64,000 bases of DNA. It comes from Propionibacteriaceae bacterium. Lineage in GTDB: Bacteria > Actinomycetota > Actinomycetes > Propionibacteriales > Propionibacteriaceae. Position 1 is the stretch's first letter. Every line of letters begins with the position of its first letter. This document shows positions 55,601 through 61,068 of the stretch, one piece after another. The notes beneath the pieces were generated by a model. It had not been told where the DNA came from and did no database searches. It saw nothing but the letters and a program-made list of their open reading frames with translations. The DNA lies in the NCBI GenBank assembly GCA_031262485.1, contig JAISHO010000022.1, positions 61,009 to 125,008 on the forward strand. Direction: 5' to 3'. A program made the position numbers and the translations under genes.

Positions 55601-56704
55601 CCGGAGGCTTCGGAGTCGGCGACGGGCCCATCGTCGCCGGATAGCGATGCGACCACCGATGAGACGACGCCATCTGACGGGACGTCGACGGATCCTGAGC
55701 CGGAGGATAGCCAGTCGGCCACGTCTTCTCCGTCCCTGACCACGTCGCCGAGTCCGACGCCGGAGAAGATGCCCGTCATCACCGCCCAGGTCGGTTTGCC
55801 GGGGCAGGAGACCGAGGGTGACGGCGACGAGAAGGTTGAGACGCCGGCTGACGGCGTGACTGTGCAGTATGTCACCTTCACCGTCACCGACACCCGGGGC
55901 ACCTTGTCGACCGACGACGATGTCCCGATGGTGGGCGAGATGCTCAGTGTCGTCCTTCCGGACGGCCTCAGGCTGGCGGAGGACGCGAACCTCGTGTGCA
56001 CGTCGCTCGTGCGCAAGATCACTTCGAGCGCGTCCCCGACCTCGGGCTTGACGACGGAGCCGCGTTCGACCCTCACCCCGGACAACCGGGCCGCCGCCGC
56101 ACCGGGCGATGACACCTGTGCCATCAATGTCGCGACGGACGAGAACGGGGTGGTCTCGGTGCCGCTCGTCTCCTCGGAGGCGAAGACGTACACGGTCAGC
56201 GCCGCCCTCGTCGACGACAGCGCGAATCCCGCGCCCGTGACATTCCCGATCGTCTTCGCGGCTCTGCCGCCGGACTACACGACCGATCCGGCCGATCCGG
56301 TTACGGAGACGACGTCCACTGATCCGGTTACGGAGACGACGACTACGGACCCGGGCCAGACGGATCCGGCGCCCGACGCGTCGGACACGGCGAGCGTGAA
56401 CGTCTCGCCGGTGCCTGTCGCCGATGGCACAGCTACGCCGACGGCCAGCCCGACTCCGGACGAGCAGCGCGTGTCCGATCCGGTGCCGGATCCCAACGCG
56501 GGCAACCAGCCGCGTGGCACGAACGGTGGCGGCAACGGTAACGGGTACAGCGCCGGTGGCAAGGGCCTCAGCGGCGGTGGCACCGTTCCGAACACCGGAT
56601 CGACCGTGCCGTCCGGGTTGATCGTCGTCGCCTTCCTCTGCCTCGGCGCCGCAATCGTCGGACTCGGTTATTCCGGCCGACCGCGGGAGAGGAAGACCGA
56701 CTAA
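46637..56704 (+). CDS. Giant cell-wall-anchored amylopullulanase (two GH13 domains)
   Basis: A 3355-residue secreted enzyme for alpha-glucans. Signal peptide with cleavage after AYA (49). Five X25-like modules start near residues 54, 881, 1016, 2065 and 2203, mostly with a C-x(n)-DWDP-x-C pattern. First GH13 domain (about 165-710): DIIANH (297-302), nucleophile D459, acid E499 and D569, alpha-amylase-like. Second (about 1430-2000): pullulanase type with YELHVRDFS (1439), FNWGYDP (1548-1554), DQVYNH (1596-1601), D1669, E1705 and D1807, preceded by a PUD-like and a CBM48-like region. Then three Ig-like repeats (from about 2497, 2771 and 3046) joined by Ser/Thr/Pro/Asp/Glu linkers, and a sorting signal VPNTG (3317-3321), hydrophobic stretch and RPRERKTD tail. 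Predicted to cut alpha-1,4 and alpha-1,6 bonds of starch or glycogen outside the cell. Stands alone with its own leader dyads and end hairpin. Confidence 0.93.
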   Translation: MSALSYRQSRPADGRQGAIRGLVISGVSCALAVAGVGAGFVLSAPAAYAAGTDYVLAGSFQTELGCAADWDPECATTGLTQSATDPGLWEATLTVPAGSWEYKLAKGGSWTGALGANGGDGDIPLTLTADTELTFVYDITTDSLGLVDPTMRGDYTADDANLVGVPAVDPDGGQQFYFVMADRFANGNTANDKAGMDSDDRMETGYDPTNQGFYQGGDLAGLKANLDYIKGLGTTAIWLSPSFKNQYVQGTGDGASAGYHGYWIQDFTQIDPHFGTNAELADLIDAAHEKGMKVYFDIIANHTADLITYNDPNGYGGRYVSESEYPSRDADGNTFDPAALAVSNEENATPSSEDPFPTLDAMTSFPYQPVRTGGDIVTAGQTASIDGETLVFPGCDLNDVSLYHNRGKIDWNIGDGEWTTMGDFDALDDLFTEDPAVVGCLTDIYTTWVDFGVDGFRIDTGKHVDFSFWQQFTAALEDAAAAEAAESATDDDHFFEFAEVYDADATKLAPYMRNSEMDSVLDFAFQSVARQWVSGGSAQMLTGLYSADDYYTTTHSDAQDLVTFLGNHDMGRIGYFIDTANGLGEQSVQRSVLAHALMMFTRGQPVVYYGDEQGFVGSGGDKASRQAMFPNETADYINQPLLDNTEMGTEAHMSTDAAVYAAMAQMADVREQHPGLVSGAQISLGDYDNTYAFSRVSDTLGASDYRSEYLVAVNSNTVSHDMKVTTLTPGATYTLLYSTSSATETVTAGDDGSLTFTVPALGAVVYQADQPVSAPETIPTPSVTAGDASNVTGLAPITATVAPNVWSQTTFSAREVGTTTWTTLGTDTGANPRVFHDVSDVPAGTVFEYRVVTEYASGPMSAVSALGAVGTKVTPSSGTHYGMVNVPGTHSQALGCANDWDPACENTALSLVDPTTGGANDTVTEDTGIYRGDFSLPSGSYDYKVALDGTWDVSYGPAEPYDPDNDQWGLGIAENADYDSVYTHPDSSRNKASDQSEVTFWYDPTTHFFTNSDQGMFTLVGSMGTQIGCVNDWDPTCISGWLQDVDGDGTFTYSMKLDPGSYELKVVANGATNANAWEIQWGSNGQQANANNYGFTVDEGSPFVTCSFNLSPYTLSCTGSASAVTEPDAVRAYWLDDTTVAWPVGWDQSTSSDSSTTYKLVTAPEGGIAAGADGGFTAAAGTTATTADLERLTGLPASLNDTYGWLGSNYLYLKVPAGTASAAADLAKGQVLVAQYDADGMVTALTAAQTAGLLDDLYASSGAPVVSSDGVVGSYAVGTAGTLVDIVAANNTDADASNNDNLGVTWSDGVPTLTLWAPTAKECATAPYTATSGTCADDATGVQLALYDNVAGTGTPTLHPATRQADGTWQVVGEAGWIDRAYDWHVTVYVPEIDEVVTNVTSDPYAIGLTVDSNHAVIVELPEKISAMETIPSADHMIYELHVRDFSINDATVVQKDDKGTYKAFTLEGTNGIEQLTKLAEAGITTIHLLPVNDIATIPEDRTIQQTNMTGCTNGDRACEEDLTSSVTYTDPYTNEQVTTTKSSADGFNWGYDPLHYMAPEGSYATTENQNGSARSEEFTAMVDALHAIGLRVVLDQVYNHTYSSGQTWDRVYDQIVPGYYHRLDGQGTVQRSTCCDEFATEHAMNTRLMIDSIMTWAGHYGVDGFRFDLMSFQSVGVMEKLQAALSLLRGDQANGDPAYYLYGEGWNFGSAANNAYFYQATQGQLNGTGIGTFSDRLRDAVGKHGGSQSDMMAAGFSTGAPTNCNTDAVRQGMAGNLYSYSYMGTCYQAGYASQPSESVTYVDAHDQQTLFDQLAMKLPTDTSMADRIRYNTVSLSTVALAQTVGFWHAGTDLLRSKSLDANSYNSGDHFNMIDWSGEESTFRTGLPAQTEAANSDNFSAMDWRLNNLPIPTQADILTSQGMALDLLRVRSSSPLFSLDTAEQINERVVFPSSGGSDARAGFLSMLIEDPGELRAALASGDLDPTTDSALIVVNATTTTQTQALSGLAGRSYSLHPVQADDTGVSEGQYADEVVKQTTWDIATGTISIPPLTTAVLLENGKLTVTVPGTFNTVVGPQACAENWDYGCSAIQLSDFDSTTGQYSGTFGVTEPGEYSFKIYVDYPGSEDNAATNWYGLTPSDRADLDPMDEGRVNVPGQQGDLGVNAHFVVDGPCSADEPCDVSFTWDSFSGAFTVTSPTDPVYTLPGTFQAALNCVDPNLADNPDDPFNDSDAADEDGGNWEPACAGLRLTDPNSDGVSTWGGFAGSDPGGTSEEGTAFIPLDSDAGSEGVQPQEFKVTEGLSWLDNWGAEDAEVTYRSAGNTEFTPSDGQYVEIGFDTTGTQSGWPTTVSGYSATLVPDDDGEAPGPYLAGGSDYYTLSFTALDLVAADGSLPVGVTASDLAERLSVVPVDASGDPVAECQPDAEGTISDACPVMVSTPVYDSDSGTYSVHVSGQTAGTTTVAVKLSGLESATTLSEDGTPVENPVTLLTTDLSFYAPTITATVTPEEDVYANDSDTKTITFVVTDDQGTEDTADDVPLVGENVVVTLPSGMSEWMTGSDGTTTKGCVSLAESGGNGISLFAAPSLCVITLTTGEDGTAEITVSSSVDGTLVVEAELKNDPDITGSAEVTFLPEPEPEPTPTPTAEASASTTATPSSSASSDTGGSEPPATDETTPSGGETSPEDPTDTGSASPGGGETTSGTTSPGDDPSETGSTPPDGDETTDETTPSGDETSKDPEPEDSPAATESTTPTPTPTPSPTSTPPQETLVITAQTGVPGQDDGAETTETPADGASVQYVTFTVTNTWGTESADDDVPVAGEMVRIVLPDGLQLPEGSELVCEPSSQASSTVTPDNAAAAAPGDDTCAITVATDENGLVSVPLVSSEAGTYTMGASLVDDEYPDDATISVVFAALPPDDPEASVSPSVSVSPSVSVSPEASTSPDNPDASESATQTASSSPGGDETTGGTTSPGDDPSETETATSSTSPEASESATGPSSPDSDATTDETTPSDGTSTDPEPEDSQSATSSPSLTTSPSPTPEKMPVITAQVGLPGQETEGDGDEKVETPADGVTVQYVTFTVTDTRGTLSTDDDVPMVGEMLSVVLPDGLRLAEDANLVCTSLVRKITSSASPTSGLTTEPRSTLTPDNRAAAAPGDDTCAINVATDENGVVSVPLVSSEAKTYTVSAALVDDSANPAPVTFPIVFAALPPDYTTDPADPVTETTSTDPVTETTTTDPGQTDPAPDASDTASVNVSPVPVADGTATPTASPTPDEQRVSDPVPDPNAGNQPRGTNGGGNGNGYSAGGKGLSGGGTVPNTGSTVPSGLIVVAFLCLGAAIVGLGYSGRPRERKTD
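54636..55730 (+). repeat. Repeated low-complexity linker coding sequence inside the amylopullulanase gene
   Basis: Near-identical blocks recur on both sides of the second Ig-like repeat: at about 54715-54781 and 55510-55575 (reading SPGG-ETT-GTTSPGDDPSET) and at about 54786-54893 and 55632-55724 (reading SP/PPD-ETTDETTPS and DPEPEDS). DNA identity is high enough to suggest duplication of an Ig-plus-linker unit. Such tracts are prone to length change. Confidence 0.75.
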
Positions 56705-56714
56705 CGAGGACTCA

Positions 56715-56776
56715 CCGGGGCCACGCGGGCCGATGACATTCGCCTGAGGCGGAGGCCGTCGCCCGCGTGGTCCCGG
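56715..56776 (+). terminator. Long hairpin after the amylopullulanase gene
   Basis: A 16-bp outer stem (CCGGGGCCACGCGGGC with GCCCGCGTGGTCCCGG, one G-T pair) encloses 30 nt that contain a second small stem (CGCCTGAGGCG). It begins 11 nt after the stop. No T run follows. Likely transcription end or mRNA-stabilising structure. Confidence 0.65.
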
Positions 56777-56866
56777 GCCGTTCTCCTTGGGGATCGTCCC
56801 AGCGGACCGTAGAATCGGGCCCGTCATCCTTGCTTGTTGGCAGGGGAGCGCATCTAAGGAGGGGCG

Positions 56867-57172
56867 ATGTCTGAGATTCCGGCCGAATTGGCTGCGGCGC
56901 GTCGGTCGATCGACAATCTCGACGCCGCGCTCGTCCATCTCTTGGCGGAACGGTTCAAGATCACCCAACGGGTCGGCGAGATCAAAGCGCAACGCGATCT
57001 TCCCCCGGCTGACCCGGCCCGCGAGGCCGAGCAGATCGCTCGCCTCAGGTCGTTGGCCGAGGACTCCGGGCTCGATCCGGAGTTCGCCGAGAAGTTCCTC
57101 ACCTTCCTCGTCCGCGAAGTCGTCCGTCACCACGAGCGCATCCGCGACGAGAGCGCCGCCGAAGTCCGCTGA
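56867..57172 (+). CDS. Chorismate mutase, AroQ type
   Basis: Converts chorismate to prephenate for Phe and Tyr synthesis. The 101-residue all-helical product has the AroQ pattern RRSIDNLDAALVHLLAERFK, then TQRVGEIKAQRDLP and REAEQIARLRSLAEDSGLDP. It is a stand-alone mutase without a DAHP synthase or dehydratase fusion; in related actinobacteria such small mutases work with DAHP synthase. AAGGAGGGG stands just before the ATG. No signal peptide. Confidence 0.9.
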   Translation: MSEIPAELAAARRSIDNLDAALVHLLAERFKITQRVGEIKAQRDLPPADPAREAEQIARLRSLAEDSGLDPEFAEKFLTFLVREVVRHHERIRDESAAEVR

Positions 57173-57305
57173 CCGGCCGGAAAAGCCTCGTTCCCGTCGT
57201 CGGTCACCGTCGGCGTCACTCGGCGGGGCCATGTCGCGCGACATTTTTCGCCGAATCGTTTTTCTCCTTGGTCCGCGTCGCTCACACGGCGAGACGGTTC
57301 GCTAG

Positions 57306-58631
<1,326 letters not shown>

Positions 58632-58633
58632 CC

Positions 58634-59275
58634 TTGCCGGTCACGCGTCCGAGCGCATCAGGAACGCCCGTCCGGGGCCGGGATTCACACCGGCCCCGGA
58701 CGGCCCGTTCCGCCACCCGTGACGTCAACACCCGCCGTCCGGTTGGGCGAGCGCCGGAAGAGCCCATCGAGATCGCTCCCGATCCGCCGCCCAAGAACCG
58801 CCGTGACTCCGCCTTGCCGCAGACCCTCCTGGGGATGAGTTATCGCGTCGTCGCGCTCATCGCCGTCGTCGCCTTCCTTCTCATCTCGTTCGTCAATAGT
58901 TTTTCCGTCTATCTGCGCCAAGAGCGCGAGCTGGCCGACACTCGCGTCGCCATCGCCGAGCATGAGGCCGCCATCGCTGAACTGACCGACGAGGTCGAGC
59001 GATGGGACGATCCGGCTTACGTCGAAGCCCAGGCCCGCGACCGCTTGGGGTGGGTCATGCCGGGGGAGACGGGGTATCGCATCATCGGCCCTGACGGTTC
59101 CGTCATCGCTGGCGAGGTCGCCACGATCGACGGTGGCTCCGACACCGTCCCCCTGCTCTGGTATGAGCGTTTATGGGGGAGCGTCCAGGTGGCCGATCAG
59201 CCCGCCCCAGCTCCGACGGGCGCGGTCGAGCCGACGCCGGCCGCTGTCCCCACCTCGGAGGAGACGCCCCAGTGA
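58634..59275 (+). CDS. FtsB/DivIC septum formation initiator family protein
   Basis: A 213-residue bitopic membrane protein: disordered cytoplasmic N-terminus (Arg/Pro-rich), one transmembrane segment (about residues 70-90), then a short coiled coil (RQERELADTRVAIAEHEAAI) and the family block YVEAQARDRLGWVMPGETGY. The Pro/Ala/Thr-rich C-terminal tail is exposed. FtsB-like proteins bridge FtsL and FtsQ in the divisome. The start is uncertain: TTG 58634 is 2 nt after eno and has AAGG upstream, but a lower start cannot be excluded. DUF501 starts in its stop codon. Confidence 0.88.
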   Translation: MPVTRPSASGTPVRGRDSHRPRTARSATRDVNTRRPVGRAPEEPIEIAPDPPPKNRRDSALPQTLLGMSYRVVALIAVVAFLLISFVNSFSVYLRQERELADTRVAIAEHEAAIAELTDEVERWDDPAYVEAQARDRLGWVMPGETGYRIIGPDGSVIAGEVATIDGGSDTVPLLWYERLWGSVQVADQPAPAPTGAVEPTPAAVPTSEETPQ

Positions 59276-59811
59276 TGAACGTGGATGAGTTCACCGACGC
59301 CGACCGCCAGGTCGTCACCCAGCAGTTGGGCCGTGAGCCACGGGGCGTCGTCGGTGTCGGTTGGCGCTGTCCCTGCGGAAACCCGGGCGTCGTCACGACC
59401 GCCCCGGCGTTGCCCGATGGAACGCCTTTCCCGACGACCTACTACTTGACGTGCCCGAGGGCGGCGGCTCGCTGCTCCACCCTCGAAGCTGGCGGTCTCA
59501 TGAGGGAGATGACGCAACGGTTGGGCGCCGACGCCGACCTGTCCGATCTCTACCGCCGAGCCCACGAGGCCTACCGCCGTGATCGGGCCGAGATCGCCGA
59601 GCGTCTCACAGTCGACGATGCCCCGATCGCCCACGTCACCGCCGGTGGTATGCCGGATCGCGTCAAATGTCTTCACGCTTTACTCGCCCATGCTCTGGCG
59701 GCTGGCCCGGGTGTCAATCCGTTCGGCGACGAGGTCGCGGAGTTGATCGGCCCATTCTGGGAGGACGGGCCTTGTGTGCCCCGCGAGGGCGAGTCCTCGA
59801 AGCCCGGGTGA
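59275..59811 (+). CDS. DUF501 domain-containing protein
   Basis: A 178-residue protein of the actinobacterial DUF501 family, function unknown. Family marks are CPCGNPGVVTTAP, FPTTYYLTCPRAAARCSTLE and the C-terminal DRVKCLHALLAHALAAGPG followed by NPFGDEV. Several conserved cysteines (CPCG, TCP, KCLH) could bind metal. The ATG shares a base with the ftsB stop (TGATG), so the two are coupled. Constant neighbour of eno, ftsB and ppx in the phylum. Confidence 0.9.
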   Translation: MNVDEFTDADRQVVTQQLGREPRGVVGVGWRCPCGNPGVVTTAPALPDGTPFPTTYYLTCPRAAARCSTLEAGGLMREMTQRLGADADLSDLYRRAHEAYRRDRAEIAERLTVDDAPIAHVTAGGMPDRVKCLHALLAHALAAGPGVNPFGDEVAELIGPFWEDGPCVPREGESSKPG

Positions 59812-59917
59812 GAGCTGATCATCCTTGACTAGCGGTGGATGGAGCCTGGCGGGGGCGCGTCGTCTTGATCGGTGCGGGGAATGGATGGCGCCTCCCACGT
59901 GGGGAGCAGGGGTGGAT

Positions 59918-59923
59918 TAGGGT
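59918..59923 (+). promoter_or_regulatory. Candidate -10 box of ppx
   Basis: TAGGGT lies 31 nt before the ppx ATG, which itself has a GAAAGGGG Shine-Dalgarno. No -35 is evident. Confidence 0.3.
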
Positions 59924-59954
59924 GTCTTGCGGTTGATCGTCTGAAAGGGGTCTC

Positions 59955-60893
59955 ATGCGGGTCGCGGTGATCGATTGCGGAACGAACACGATCCGTCTGC
60001 TCGTCGCCGACGGGCGAGAGGACGGGTCGATCAGTGACGTCATCCGGACGTTGCGGTTCGTCCGTCTCGGCCAGGGGGTCGACGCGACGGGGCGATTCCA
60101 TTCAGACGCGCTCAAGCGCACCTTCGCCGCCGTCGAGGAGTACGCCGCCCTCATCGCCGAGACGAAACCGGAGCGCATCCGGTTCTTGGCCACGTCGGCC
60201 GCCCGTGACGTCTCCAACCGCGACGAGTTCATCGCCGGGGTGCGTGAGCGTCTCGGCATCGACCCGGAGGTCATCAGCGGCGACGAGGAGGCCCGGCTCT
60301 CCTTCCGTGGCGCCCTGGCCGGCGGCCCGGTGGGGGAGGGCCCCGTGCTCGTGTGCGACATCGGCGGCGGCTCGACCGAGTTGATCAAAGGCGACGTCTC
60401 CGGTGTGGTGACAGCCGATATCTCCTTGAACATGGGGTCGGTCCGCCTGCGCGAGCGTTTCCTCCACACGGATCCTCCGACGGCCGGCGAGATCGCCGAG
60501 GCGCGGGCGTTCGTCGCCGACCTGCTCGACGGTTCCGGCCTTCTCCTGACCGCCGAGGCGACGGGGGGTGATATCGGCACATGGATCGGCGTGGCCGGCA
60601 CCTCGACGTCGATCTCCGCCATGGTCCGCGGTTTGACGTCCTACGACCCAACGATCGTCCATAACTCGACGGTCGACGTGGAGACGATCGAGGAATTGTC
60701 CCAACAGCTTCTGTCGATGACGGTCGCGCAGACGCTGGCCCGCTATCCCGTCCTCAAGCCCCAACGAGCCGAGGTCATCTGCGCCGGCGTCCTCATCGCC
60801 GCCGAGATCGCCGCCCGCGTGGGCAAACCCATGCTCGTCCGTGAGACGGACATCCTCGATGGCGCCGCCGTGGGGCTCCTGGCAGAGAGCTGA
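59955..60893 (+). CDS. ppx: Ppx/GppA exopolyphosphatase family protein
   Basis: A 312-residue ASKHA-fold phosphatase expected to cleave polyphosphate or (p)ppGpp-type substrates. It has VAVIDCGTNTIRLLVAD, SAARDVSNRDEF, GDEEARLSFRGAL and the phosphate-binding VLVCDIGGGSTELI. It is the short, two-domain actinobacterial form. Actinobacteria often carry two such proteins with different substrates, so the specificity is open. GAAAGGGG precedes ATG 59955. Confidence 0.93.
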   Translation: MRVAVIDCGTNTIRLLVADGREDGSISDVIRTLRFVRLGQGVDATGRFHSDALKRTFAAVEEYAALIAETKPERIRFLATSAARDVSNRDEFIAGVRERLGIDPEVISGDEEARLSFRGALAGGPVGEGPVLVCDIGGGSTELIKGDVSGVVTADISLNMGSVRLRERFLHTDPPTAGEIAEARAFVADLLDGSGLLLTAEATGGDIGTWIGVAGTSTSISAMVRGLTSYDPTIVHNSTVDVETIEELSQQLLSMTVAQTLARYPVLKPQRAEVICAGVLIAAEIAARVGKPMLVRETDILDGAAVGLLAES

Positions 60894-60966
60894 CGACACC
60901 ACTGATCCCGTCTGCCCCTTTCTTTCTTCCTCTCCGATGATGGCGAAGGTTGCCTCCCTCAAACTC

Positions 60967-60996
60967 TTGTGACATTACAGTTTCAGGTGTTACAAT
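60967..60996 (+). promoter_or_regulatory. Promoter of the RHS-repeat gene
   Basis: TTGTGA (60967-60972) and TACAAT (60991-60996) are 18 nt apart in an A/T-rich stretch, one of the best promoter matches in the window. It gives a leader of about 65 nt before the AGGAG and ATG of the RHS gene. Confidence 0.6.
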
Positions 60997-61068
60997 TTCG
61001 TCAGATTCATTGTTGAATCGACATCCATTCCGCAGAATTTCACATACTCCCTTCCCCCAGGAGCCACT

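Noticed and set aside
54636..55730. CRISPR-like array suggested by spaced similar blocks
   Set aside because: The blocks are coding, in frame, imperfect, and translate into Thr/Pro/Asp/Glu linkers of a surface protein; there are no unique spacers.
51353..57244. Very long minus-strand frames (879 and 1059 codons) opposite the amylopullulanase gene, and a 687-codon one at 47615-49678
   Set aside because: Arginine-, valine- and serine-rich shadow translations of the sense gene with no domain, start context or ribosome-binding site.
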